37,802 nt of DNA from Emiliania huxleyi CCMP1516 (taxonomy: Eukaryota > Haptophyta > Isochrysidales > Noelaerhabdaceae). The notes beneath the pieces were generated by a model that was not told the DNA's origin, did not search any database, and saw only the letters and a list, made by a program, of their open reading frames with translations. Location of the stretch: the NCBI RefSeq assembly GCF_000372725.1, contig NW_005197967.1:1-37802 (forward strand), in the 5' to 3' direction. A program made the translations under genes and the position numbers. Shown here in pieces: positions 1-9,144 of the stretch (the first letter of the stretch is position 1; each line of letters opens with the position of its first letter).

Positions 1-71
1 CGCTCATCGAGTCGGAGGACACGAACTCCAAGAACGTGCGCACGAAGGCGCTGCGCGCGGACCTCGAGAAG
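1..71 (+). repeat. Copia gag fragment left of the 5' LTR
   Basis: This stretch matches the gag interior of the adjacent element (positions 788-858) at all but one base and is then cut abruptly by the LTR that starts at 72. It continues off the left edge of the window. It looks like part of another copy of the same family, into or against which the complete element lies. The right flank of that element resumes gag at internal position 1002, so about 143 bp are missing between the two flanks. Confidence 0.85.
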
Positions 72-356
72 TGTTGAAGACCGACGACCGCGCAGCCGTC
101 TAGTCTACGGCCACACACACACACATAGTGTCCTTACCACCCCTGGACTGCATCTGCGCAGTTTCGTACCGCTGCGGCGCGGTTTTGCAAAAACCGTTCT
201 GCAGCGGCGCGGTTTTGCCCTTCACCCGCAGCCTGGATTGATAGTCATTGTGGGTGTGGGGGCCGCGGGCCAGGACTTTTGTTTGAACAAAGTTTTGACA
301 GTACATTTCTGTCGGGCCTTGAAACAGCTTGTGAGTGGTCACTGAAGACCTTCACA
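72..356 (+). repeat. 5' LTR of the copia element
   Basis: This is a 285-bp LTR starting TGTTGAAG and ending CTTCACA, which form short imperfect inverted termini. It carries a (CA)n tract near 110-125 and a direct repeat of GCGGCGCGGTTTTGC (174-188 and 204-218), a candidate enhancer-type repeat. It differs from the 3' LTR at one base. Confidence 0.93.
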
Positions 357-358
357 GT

Positions 359-372
359 TGGTGGCGGCGGGG
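359..372 (+). other. tRNA primer-binding site
   Basis: TGGTGGCGGCGGGG begins two bases after the 5' LTR. The leader preserved beside the LTR fragment at 24795-25120 reads TGGTAGCGGCGGGG instead. TGGTAGC is complementary to a tRNA ending in GCTACCA, the usual 3' end of eukaryotic initiator tRNA-Met, the common copia primer. The intact element has a G where the other copy has A, one mismatch to that primer. Confidence 0.7.
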
Positions 373-399
373 CAACGATCCCCGGGACATTACGACAAC

Positions 400-3300
400 A
401 TGTCGTCGACGGACAAGCTGGTGATTCCGGCCTACAAACAGAGCTCCGAGCGGGAGTTCAACGAGTGGTTCCGCAACCTGCGGACCGCGGCGAAGCAACA
501 CAAGTACCTCCTCGACATCATCGAGGTGGGCACCATCCGGCCGGGCGCGGAGCGCGAGGCCGAGGCGGTCGCGCTGCACGTGCGCTACAAGAACATCGGC
601 ACTGCGGACGGCCTCATCCCGGCCATGATCGACAAGTTCTTCAAGGACCTGTCGGTGACTCTGTCGCGCCAACTCTACGGTGCGCTGCAGAACGCCGTCA
701 AGGACGACGACACGCTCGCCGAGATGTTGGCGGACGAGGACGCCGACCACTACGACGACATCAAGAAGGGCATCGCGGCGATCAAGTCGCTCATCGAGTC
801 GGAGGACACGAACTCCAAGAACGTGCGCACGAAGGCGCTGCGCGCGGATCTCGAGAAGGCGTACTCCCCCGACGCTCTCAAGGACCTCACGTCCGCGAGC
901 CTCGCCAAGTTCAAGACGGGCATCGAGCAGGCGAACAAGTTGCTCAAGGACTCCCAGTGGCACCTCCCCGACGAGGTGATCGAGGAATACATCCTCGACG
1001 CGATCGCCGCCAAGGGGGCCACGCTCGGCGCAAACATGCGCGTGCAGATCGGCATACAGCGCCAACTCGCCGCGCAATCGGGCAAGACGTACGGCCTCAA
1101 GGCGTCCACGCTCGCGATGCAGGGCATCCTCGACCAAGACAACGCGGACCGCGCCAACGAGGCCAAGGCGGCTGCGCAGGCGGCGTTCGAGGCGGAGATT
1201 GCCTCGCAAGGCGTGCTCAAGGAGAAGCTCGCGGCCGCCGAGTCCCAGGTCGCCGCTCTCCAGGCGCAGATCAAGTCCGACAAGGGCGGCGGGGACCGCG
1301 GCGGCCGCGCAGCCGCTGGGCGCAAGCCGTGCCCCCACTGCAATGGGTTGCACGGTGGCAAGTGCATCGGCGACCTCATCTGCAAGGGGGTCCCTGTCGC
1401 CAAGGTGCTCGAGGAACTCCCCGACCGCATCGACCACGAGACGAAGGTGCGCATGGCCCAGTCCTCGTACAAGAAGGTGTGCGCCAAGTCCCCCGGCCGC
1501 ACCCTCCCGCACGACCCCTTCAAGAAGTCGGACTCCACCGCGACCGACCACGAGGAGGTGCGGGCGGCGCTGGCCGACTCTGTCACCCGCACGTTCGACC
1601 CGGACGGCATCGTCGGCGGCTTTGTCGCTGGCGTCGGCACCGACCAGGTCGAGGACACCTTCCCCGACTCCAACCCCACCGACACGCCCGCCATCCTCAA
1701 GGCCAAGACGGCGGCGCGCAATGCGGCGGAGGCACGGGCGCGCGGCGGGCTGTGGGTCAAGTTCACCTCGTTCGTCACCGCGCTGCCTCGCCCGTACATC
1801 GGCGCTCCCATCCTACTCGTCCTGCTCGCGTGCCTCATCCCGGTCTACATGGGCTCGCCTGCCTCGATCGGCACGCCTGTGGCCGACGCCGTGGACGAGC
1901 CCTCGAACATGGGCGTGATGGTCGAGTCCGTCACCGCACTACCCCTCGAGCTGTCCACCGGGCCGGCGACTGGCTCAGGTGGCGGAGCAGAGTACGCCAT
2001 CGAGGAGGACCCGCTCCAGCCGATCTACCGCAAGGTCGCGGGCGACATGTTCCGCGCGGTGAATGACATCGACGTGCCCAAGACGGTCCCGCTCGTCCTC
2101 TCGTACACGTGCATCATGCTCGCCATGTACGTGGCGCGCATGGACGCGATGCAGGCACACGCGCTTGTCGGGCATGTCAAGGTCGTCGACGCGTACGACA
2201 CGACCGCCGGTGTGAACATGCCGGGATCGTATGCCGCTGGCGTCGACTCCAAGGCGGGCATGAACATGTTCCCGACGCCCGACTACTTCCCTCACGGGTG
2301 GCGCGAGCCCGAGAAGCCCATCTACATCCGCTGCGCAAACAACGACTACCTCAAGGCGAAGGGCGTCGGCACCGCGTACGCCTTCGCGCTGGCTGACCCG
2401 ACCAAGCCGCAGGACACCAAGGTTGTGAACACCGAGTGGGTGAACGCGCTGTACGCGCCCGGACTCGCCATGCCTCTCGTCAGCGTCAAGGAGTGCAAGG
2501 CGCAGAACATCGTGGTCCGCTTCGACCTCTGCCCACCACGCTTCAACTACCCCTCCGGGCAGACCATCTACTTCGGGGAGGACTTCAACATCCACCTGAT
2601 GCCGCTCGGCGCATCCGTCGGCGCCAACGCCGCCAAGGCCATCGTGCGCGGCAAGCCGGGGCGGCGCCCGACGGATGGCACCTTCTGGCGGCACGCCCTG
2701 TGCATCTCCGGCGACGCGCTAAAGGACCTCAGCAAGATCGCGGACGGCGTGCCAGACCTCTCCAAGATGGACCGCAACGAGGGCCTCGACGACGCCGCGC
2801 TGCAGGCGAACGCCAAGTACCACGCGCGGCGCAGCACCGGCCGGCCACTGGCCACTCGCTTCGGGGGCTCGTCGCACTACGACCTCTGGTCGCCCAAGGG
2901 TGTGGTAGGCGTCGATGGGCACTGCTACGCACTCATGGTCGTCGACGAGCACACCAGCACCATCACGCCGTACATCTTGCAGACCAAGGGCCAGACGCCT
3001 GCCTACCTGCGCAAGTACTTCGCCGAGAACGAGGGAAAGGACGGCCACACGTTCCGCGGAGGGGTTGCGTTCTGCGACAACGAGGTCGTCCTCAACTCCA
3101 GCGCCGTGCGCGAACTCTGCCTCAAGTACGGCATCACCCTCCGCAACAGCTGCCCCTACGAGCCGTGGCAGAATGGGGCGTGCGAGCGTGCGAACGCTAC
3201 CTGCGGCAGGATCGTGCGGGAGATGATGGCACGCGCAGGGGGGCATGGCGCCGCCCAGCTCTACCAGTACTGGGGCTACGCCTGGGTGTACGCGGCCACC

Positions 3301-5664
3301 ATCGCCAACGCCACCTTCGCCGTGCGCGACACCGGCAAGTCAGCGTACGAGCTCAAGACCGGGCAGCGCCCCAAGATGAACATGTTCTACCCGTGGGCGT
3401 GCAAGATGATCGTCAAGTCGCCCTCCCACCTTGTGGCGAACGGTGTCTCACCCACGGGCGAGATGGCGGCCTTCCTCGGCATCTCGCGCACTTCGCCCGG
3501 CTGGAAGTACGTCATCACCGAGGGTCCGCGCAAGGGGCACATCGGCACCACCACGCAGGCGACATTCTGCGTCAACGAGCTCTGGAACGGCATCGAGTAC
3601 CGTGCTCCTACCTCCGACCTCACCCCGACGGACATCGAGGGCGCGTGGCCGGAGCCTGTGACCGCGGACGAGACGCCCGACGAGTCGGACAAGGCTACGC
3701 TCGACAACAACGTGACCCGCGGCGACTCCGTCTTCCTCCCCACCACCGACAACCACGCCGGGGGGCTGACCCTCGACGAGGAGGTGGTGATCATGCCAGA
3801 CCCGGCCAACGACGGCAACGTCAACCCGCCCGCAGCGGGTGCGCCTGCGCCGCGCACCACCCGCAGCCGCGGCGGCGTCTCGACGGGCGAGTACAACAAC
3901 ATGCTCAACGCCCGCCTCGCCGCCAATGCCACGCCCTTCGGCATCTGGGCGGCTGCGGCGGCCGCATCCCCATCGTCGTCGGTCTACCGCAACACCACGG
4001 ACCAGTGCGTCGCGTACATGTCGAGCGTGGACGGCCAGATCATGCCCATGCCGGACAACATCGTGCCCAAGCACTACAAGGACATCGCCAACATCCGCGA
4101 CCCCAAGCTGCGCGACGCGTGGTACAAGGCGTATGACACCGAGTTCCTCGGCCTCATCCAGAACGGCACACTCAAGCCCATGCGCCGCCCCGCCAAGGTG
4201 CGCGTCCTCCCGCTGAAGGAGATCGCCTCCCGGAAGTCCGACGGCCGGTGCAAGTGGCGCGGCTGTGTCATGGGCAACCTGATGCGGCCCGGCGTCGACT
4301 TCACCAAGACCTTCGCGAGCGTCGTCCGCTACGGCACGACCCGCACCGTGCTCAACGTGGCCGCGCAGGAGGACATGGAACTCATCACGTGCGACCAGCC
4401 CATGGCGTACACCTGGGCGGAGCGCGGGGAGGGCGAGACCTGGTACTGCGAGATGCCGAAGGGGCTCAAGGGCAAGCCCGAGTACTGCTACATCGACCCC
4501 ATCACCGGCGAGGAGAAGGACATGGTGTGCGAGGTCGGCAACCTCTACGGCGCACCATCCGCAGGTAACGCTTGGTGGAACCACGTCAAGTCCATCAACA
4601 AGGCGTTTCCTGGGCTCGTTCAGTCCGAGGCGGACCCGAGCTGCTTCGTCCTCACCCGCAACAGCACGAAACTCATCGTCGTCATCTACGTGGACGACTT
4701 CGGCATCTTCCACTCCGGGACCACCGCTGGCAGGGCGCTCGCGCACGAGTACATCGAGCACTTCAACAAGCACGTCGGCAAGCCGCTCAAGGTCCACGAG
4801 GGAAAGGTGCACGAGTTCCTCGGGCTCAACATCACCAAGACGCAGACCGGTTTCAAGCTGTCTGCCAGCAAGTACATCGACACGCTGCGCGCGCGCTTCT
4901 TCCCGTCAGGCGTCACGCACGCGGGCTACAAGGTGCCCGCGGACAAGGACCTCCCGTCCATCGTCATCAGCGCAGCCGAGAAGAAGACCGCGCCCGACCC
5001 GCAGCTCCTCCAGCGCTGCCAGTGCATCATCGGCAGCCTCATGTTCGCCACCAACGCGCGCCCCGACATCCAGTACACCGTCTCGCAGCTGGCGCGCTGC
5101 ATGGCTTGGCCCGACGCGAACATCGAGGCCGCCGCCGAGCGCTGCCTCATCTACCTCATCGGCACGCAGGACCTCGGCCTCCACTACGAGCGCGTCGCCG
5201 ACCCCAAGCTCTTCGGCTGCTCCGACGCGAACTGGTGCACCCGCCAGAGCACCTCCGGCTGCGCCTTCAAGATCGGCACCGCGATCGTCTCGTACTTCTC
5301 CAAGAAGCAGGGTCACATCTCACTCTCGACATTCGAGGCCGAGATCTCTGCCGGCACGCTGGCGGCTTGCGAGGCGGTCCACCTGCGCTCGCTCCTCGCG
5401 TCGCTCGGCTACAAGCCCAAGGGCCCGACCATCATCAAGATCGACAACACGGCCGCGCTGCGCGTCGCCGAGGACCCGGTCATGCACGACAAGACGAAGC
5501 ACATCCTGCGCAAGGAGCTCAAGATTCGCGAGCTCGTCGAGTCCGGGGAGGTCAAGGTCGAGTACGTCGAGAGCCTCAAGAACTTCGCCGACTTCTTCAC
5601 CAAGCCGCTCCCGCGCAAGGAGTTCGAGTCGTTCCGCAAGGAGATCATGAACGACACCGCCTAG
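400..5664 (+). CDS. Copia Gag-Pol polyprotein
   Basis: One uninterrupted frame of 1,754 residues runs from the first ATG after the primer site to TAG. Gag comes first, with an Ala-rich coiled coil (about 255-292) and a zinc-knuckle variant CX2CX3HX3C (about 310-321). Two hydrophobic, membrane-like segments follow at about 465-485 and 562-578, which is unusual for copia. The protease region is recognised by LYAPGLAMPLVSV; its likely active site reads D616-S-K rather than DSG. Integrase has D828, D893 and E929, and the last two are separated by exactly 35 residues (DD35E). RT has motif A Asp1332 and YVDD at about 1430-1433. RNase H has D1609, E1646 and D1682. Gag and Pol share one frame, so no frameshift is needed to make Pol. 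All catalytic positions except the DSG glycine are present, so the copy may be active. Confidence 0.93.
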   Translation: MSSTDKLVIPAYKQSSEREFNEWFRNLRTAAKQHKYLLDIIEVGTIRPGAEREAEAVALHVRYKNIGTADGLIPAMIDKFFKDLSVTLSRQLYGALQNAVKDDDTLAEMLADEDADHYDDIKKGIAAIKSLIESEDTNSKNVRTKALRADLEKAYSPDALKDLTSASLAKFKTGIEQANKLLKDSQWHLPDEVIEEYILDAIAAKGATLGANMRVQIGIQRQLAAQSGKTYGLKASTLAMQGILDQDNADRANEAKAAAQAAFEAEIASQGVLKEKLAAAESQVAALQAQIKSDKGGGDRGGRAAAGRKPCPHCNGLHGGKCIGDLICKGVPVAKVLEELPDRIDHETKVRMAQSSYKKVCAKSPGRTLPHDPFKKSDSTATDHEEVRAALADSVTRTFDPDGIVGGFVAGVGTDQVEDTFPDSNPTDTPAILKAKTAARNAAEARARGGLWVKFTSFVTALPRPYIGAPILLVLLACLIPVYMGSPASIGTPVADAVDEPSNMGVMVESVTALPLELSTGPATGSGGGAEYAIEEDPLQPIYRKVAGDMFRAVNDIDVPKTVPLVLSYTCIMLAMYVARMDAMQAHALVGHVKVVDAYDTTAGVNMPGSYAAGVDSKAGMNMFPTPDYFPHGWREPEKPIYIRCANNDYLKAKGVGTAYAFALADPTKPQDTKVVNTEWVNALYAPGLAMPLVSVKECKAQNIVVRFDLCPPRFNYPSGQTIYFGEDFNIHLMPLGASVGANAAKAIVRGKPGRRPTDGTFWRHALCISGDALKDLSKIADGVPDLSKMDRNEGLDDAALQANAKYHARRSTGRPLATRFGGSSHYDLWSPKGVVGVDGHCYALMVVDEHTSTITPYILQTKGQTPAYLRKYFAENEGKDGHTFRGGVAFCDNEVVLNSSAVRELCLKYGITLRNSCPYEPWQNGACERANATCGRIVREMMARAGGHGAAQLYQYWGYAWVYAATIANATFAVRDTGKSAYELKTGQRPKMNMFYPWACKMIVKSPSHLVANGVSPTGEMAAFLGISRTSPGWKYVITEGPRKGHIGTTTQATFCVNELWNGIEYRAPTSDLTPTDIEGAWPEPVTADETPDESDKATLDNNVTRGDSVFLPTTDNHAGGLTLDEEVVIMPDPANDGNVNPPAAGAPAPRTTRSRGGVSTGEYNNMLNARLAANATPFGIWAAAAAASPSSSVYRNTTDQCVAYMSSVDGQIMPMPDNIVPKHYKDIANIRDPKLRDAWYKAYDTEFLGLIQNGTLKPMRRPAKVRVLPLKEIASRKSDGRCKWRGCVMGNLMRPGVDFTKTFASVVRYGTTRTVLNVAAQEDMELITCDQPMAYTWAERGEGETWYCEMPKGLKGKPEYCYIDPITGEEKDMVCEVGNLYGAPSAGNAWWNHVKSINKAFPGLVQSEADPSCFVLTRNSTKLIVVIYVDDFGIFHSGTTAGRALAHEYIEHFNKHVGKPLKVHEGKVHEFLGLNITKTQTGFKLSASKYIDTLRARFFPSGVTHAGYKVPADKDLPSIVISAAEKKTAPDPQLLQRCQCIIGSLMFATNARPDIQYTVSQLARCMAWPDANIEAAAERCLIYLIGTQDLGLHYERVADPKLFGCSDANWCTRQSTSGCAFKIGTAIVSYFSKKQGHISLSTFEAEISAGTLAACEAVHLRSLLASLGYKPKGPTIIKIDNTAALRVAEDPVMHDKTKHILRKELKIRELVESGEVKVEYVESLKNFADFFTKPLPRKEFESFRKEIMNDTA

Positions 5665-5862
5665 GACGGCACAGAGGGGAAACGCCGACTTCCCCTTCAT
5701 CAAATGTAGTCGACAACCGGCAGTATGGGCGCTCCTGGAGCTCCCCGAGTCACTTGTATGTTCGTCCTCCACCCTTGAGGAGGCTGCGCAATTGTGCGCG
5801 CGATAGTAGGAGATGTAGGAGTCGTCTAGCTTCTTCAGATCCTCAGCCTCGCTACCCGATGC

Positions 5863-5874
5863 GAGGATGGGGGG
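5863..5874 (+). other. Polypurine tract
   Basis: A purine-rich run (GAGGATGGGGGG, one T) ends one base before the 3' LTR, where plus-strand priming is expected. The 198 bp between the polyprotein stop and this tract hold no further reading frame of note. Confidence 0.65.
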
Positions 5875-5875
5875 C

Positions 5876-6160
5876 TGTTGAAGACCGACGACCGCGCAGC
5901 CGTCTAGTCTACGGCCACACACACACACATAGTGTCCTTACCACCCCTGGACTGCATCTGCGCAGTTTCGTACCGCTGCGGCGCGGTTTTGCAAAAACCG
6001 TTCTGCAGCGGCGCGGTTTTGCCCTTCACCCGCAGCCTGGATTGATAGTCATTGTGGGTGTGGGGGCCGCGGGCCAGGACTTTTGTTTGAACAAAGTTTT
6101 GACAGTACATTTCTGTCGGGCCTTGGAACAGCTTGTGAGTGGTCACTGAAGACCTTCACA
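5876..6160 (+). repeat. 3' LTR of the copia element
   Basis: This 285-bp LTR is identical to the 5' LTR apart from one A-to-G difference and has the same two internal GCGGCGCGGTTTTGC boxes. Sequence immediately to its right is gag of the same family (from internal position 1002) rather than host DNA. Confidence 0.93.
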
Positions 6161-8831
6161 GGATCGCCGCCAAGGGGGCCACGCTCGGCGCAAACATGCG
6201 CGTGCAGATCGGCATACAGCGCCAACTCGCCGCGCAATCGGGCAAGACGTACGGCCTCAAGGCGTCCACGCTCGCGATGCAGGGCATCCTCGACCAAGAC
6301 AACGCGGACCGCGCCAACGAGGCCAAGGCGGCTGCGCAGGCGGCGTTCGAGGCGGAGATTGCCTCGCAAGGCGTGCTCAAGGAGAAGCTCGCGGCCGCCG
6401 AGTCCCAGGTCGCCGCTCTCCAGGCGCAGATCAAGTCCGACAAGGGCGGCGGGGACCGCGGCGGCCGCGCAGCCGCTGGGCGCAAGCCGTGCCCCCACTG
6501 CAATGGGTTGCACGGTGGCAAGTGCATCGGCGACCTCATCTGCAAGGGGGTCCCTGTCGCCAAGGTGCTCGAGGAACTCCCCGACCGCATCGACCACGAG
6601 ACGAAGGTGCGCATGGCCCAGTCCTCGTACAAGAAGGTGTGCGCCAAGTCCCCCGGCCGCACCCTCCCGCACGACCCCTTCAAGAAGTCGGACTCCACCG
6701 CGACCGACCACGAGGAGGTGCGGGCGGCGCTGGCCGACTCTGTCACCCGCACGTTCGACCCGGACGGCATCGTCGGCGGCTTTGTCGCTGGCGTCGGCAC
6801 CGACCAGGTCGAGGACACCTTCCCCGACTCCAACCCCACCGACACGCCCGCCATCCTCAAGGCCAAGACGGCGGCGCGCAATGCGGCGGAGGCACGGGCG
6901 CGCGGCGGGCTGTGGGTCAAGTTCACCTCGTTCGTCACCGCGCTGCCTCGCCCGTACATCGGCGCTTCCATCCTACTCGTCCTGCTCGCGTGCCTCATCC
7001 CGGTCTACATGGGCTCGCCTGCCTCGATCGGCACGCCTGTGGCCGACGCCGTGGACGAGCCCTCGAACATGGGCGTGATGGTCGAGTCCGTCACCGCACT
7101 ACCCCTCGAGCTGTCCACCGGGCCGGCGACTGGCTCAGGTGGCGGAGCAGAGTACGCCATCGAGGAGGACCCGCTCCAGCCGATCTACCGCAAGGTCGCG
7201 GGCGACATGTTCCGCGCGGTGAATGACATCGACGTGCCCAAGACGGTCCCGCTCGTCCTCTCGTACACGTGCATCATGCTCGCCATGTACGTGGCGCGCA
7301 TGGACGCGATGCAGGCACACGCGCTTGTCGGGCATGTCAAGGTCGTCGACGCGTACGACACGACCGCCGGTGTAAACATGCCATGCGGCGGAGGCACGGG
7401 CGCGCGGCGGGCTGTGGGTCAAGTTCACCTCGTTCGTCACCGCGCTGCCTCGCCCGTACATCGGCGCTTCCATCCTACTCGTCCTGCTCGCGTGCCTCAT
7501 TCCGGTCTACATGGGCTCGCCTGCCTCGATCGGCACGCCTGTGGCCGACGCCGTGGACGAGCCCTCGAACATGGGCGTGATGGTCGAGTCCGTCACCGCA
7601 CTACCCCTCGAGCTGTCCACCGGGCCGGCGACTGGCTCAGGTGGCGGAGCAGAGTACGCCATCGAGGAGGACCCGCTCCAGCCGATCTACCGCAAGGTCG
7701 CGGGCGACATGTTCCGCGCGGTGAATAACATCGACGTGCCCAAGACGGTCCCGCTAGTCCTCTCGTACACGTGCATCATGCTCGCCATGTACGTGGCGCG
7801 CATGGACGCGATGCAGGCACACGCGCTTGTCGGGCATGTCAAGGTCGTCGACGCGTACGACACGACCGCCAACATGCCGGGATCGTATGCTGCTGGCGTC
7901 GACTCCAAGGCGGGCATGAACATGTTCCCGACGCCCGACTTCTTCCCTCACGGGTGGCGCGAGCCCGAGAAGCCCATCTACATCCGCTGCGCAAACAACG
8001 ACTACCTCAAGGCGAAGGGCGTCGGCACCGCGTACGCCTTCGCGCTGGCTGACCCGACCAAGCCGCAGGACACCAAGGTTGTGAACACCGAGTGGGTGAA
8101 CGCGCTGTACGCGCCCGGACTCGCCATGCCTCTCGTCAGCGTCAAGGAGTGCAAGGCGCAGAACATCGTGGTCCGCTTCGACCTCTGCCCATCACGCCTC
8201 AACTACCCCTCCGGGCAGACCATCTACTTCGGGGAGGACTTCAACATCCACCTGATGCCGCTCGGCGCATCCGTCGGCGCCAACGCCGCCAAGGCCATCG
8301 TGCGCGGCAAGCCGGGGCGGCGCCCGACGGATGGCACCTTCTGGCGGCACGCCCTGTGCATCTCCGGCGACGCGCTAAAGGATCTCAGCAAGATCGCGGA
8401 CGGCGTGCCAGACCTCTCCAAGATGGACCGCAACGAGGGCCTCGACGACGCCGCGCTGCAGGCGAACGCCAAGTACCACGCGCGGCGCAGCACCGGCCGG
8501 CCACTGGCCACTCGCTTCGGAGGCTCGTCGCACTACGACCTCTGGTCGCCCAAGGGTGTGGTAGGCGTCGATGGGCACCGCTACGCACTCATGGTCGTCG
8601 ACGAGCACACCAGCACCATCACGCCGTACATCTTGCAGACCAAGGGCCAGACGCCTGCCTACCTGCGCAAGTACTTCGCCGAGAACGAGGGAAAGGACGG
8701 CCACACGTTCCGCGGAGGGGTTGCGTTCTGCGACAACGAGGTCGTCCTCAACTCCAGCGCCGTGCGCGAACTCTGCCTCAAGTACGGCATCACCCTCCGC
8801 AACAGCTGCCCCTACGAGCCGTGGCAGAATG
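6161..8831 (+). pseudogene. Truncated, rearranged second copia copy (gag to integrase)
   Basis: The sequence follows the intact element from internal position 1002 to about 3177 with very few substitutions (for example C to T near 6967, and G to A near 7375). It covers the end of Gag, the zinc-knuckle region, both hydrophobic segments, the protease region and the start of integrase. It stops just before the catalytic Glu of integrase; RT, RNase H and both LTRs are missing. A 502-bp tandem duplication (from 6881) shifts the frame, and a 6-bp deletion follows it. The copy cannot encode a working polyprotein. High identity to the neighbour suggests a young copy damaged by recombination or by misassembly. 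Confidence 0.9.
6881..7878 (+). repeat. 502-bp tandem duplication inside the second copia copy
   Basis: Unit 1 is 6881-7382 and unit 2 is 7383-7878; the second unit has lost 6 bp near its end (GGTGTG missing before AACATGCC). The unit length is not a multiple of three, so the reading frame breaks at the junction. The intact element has only one copy of this segment. Confidence 0.9.
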
Positions 8832-9144
8832 CCGCACGTTCGACCCGTGCCACCTCGCGGTCGTCCCACTCTCGTCGTTCTCTCCCTTGTCATTTCCTCC
8901 TCTGTCGCGTCGTTCCCTTCTGCCTCGTCCTGTGACGCCGCCGCCTGCCGGTCCCTTGTTCTCGCGGCTTCTTTCGCCTTTCGGCGCAACTCCGTCCTCC
9001 TCGCTGCGTATCCTGGCCCCTCGAGTCTATCGAGCTCCCCTCGCGCAAGGACCACGTTTCTGACTCCCACTCCGATCATTTGCCTACAGGTCATGTTTCG
9101 GGCCGGATGATTGGCATCGATTTAGGGAAATTCTTTTTCTCGCG
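8832..9144. other. Non-repeat spacer, 5' flank of the RCC1 gene
   Basis: Unique sequence lies between the break in the second copia copy and the next gene. The plus strand is pyrimidine-rich, and an acceptor-like CTACAG sits at 9084-9089, 55 bp before the next ATG, so part of it may be a 5' UTR intron. The minus strand is open with a charged, coding-like composition, but nothing in it is recognised. Confidence 0.5.

Larger units (their letters stand above)
72..6160 (+). mobile_element. Full-length Ty1/copia LTR retrotransposon
   Basis: The element is 6,089 bp and has two 285-bp LTRs (72-356 and 5876-6160) with TG...CA ends. I see one difference between them (A at 326, G at the matching 6130-region site), which implies a recent insertion. 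Order: LTR, primer-binding site, one Gag-protease-integrase-RT-RNase H frame without a stop, polypurine tract, LTR. Integrase before RT places it in Ty1/copia (Pseudoviridae type). The 5 bp outside the two LTRs (AGAAG and GGATC) do not form a target-site duplication, and both flanks are gag of the same family, so this is either a nested insertion with a deletion, a recombinant, or an assembly artefact. Confidence 0.93.

Noticed and set aside
352..1551. Long minus-strand and alternate-frame open frames across the copia element, CNOT1 and other genes
   Set aside because: They are shadows of real genes at high GC, rich in Arg, Ala and Pro and without domains.
9099..9111. GGGCCGGATGAT shared with 24486-24497
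   Set aside because: Only about a dozen bases with loose similarity after it; too short to call a repeat or promoter element.
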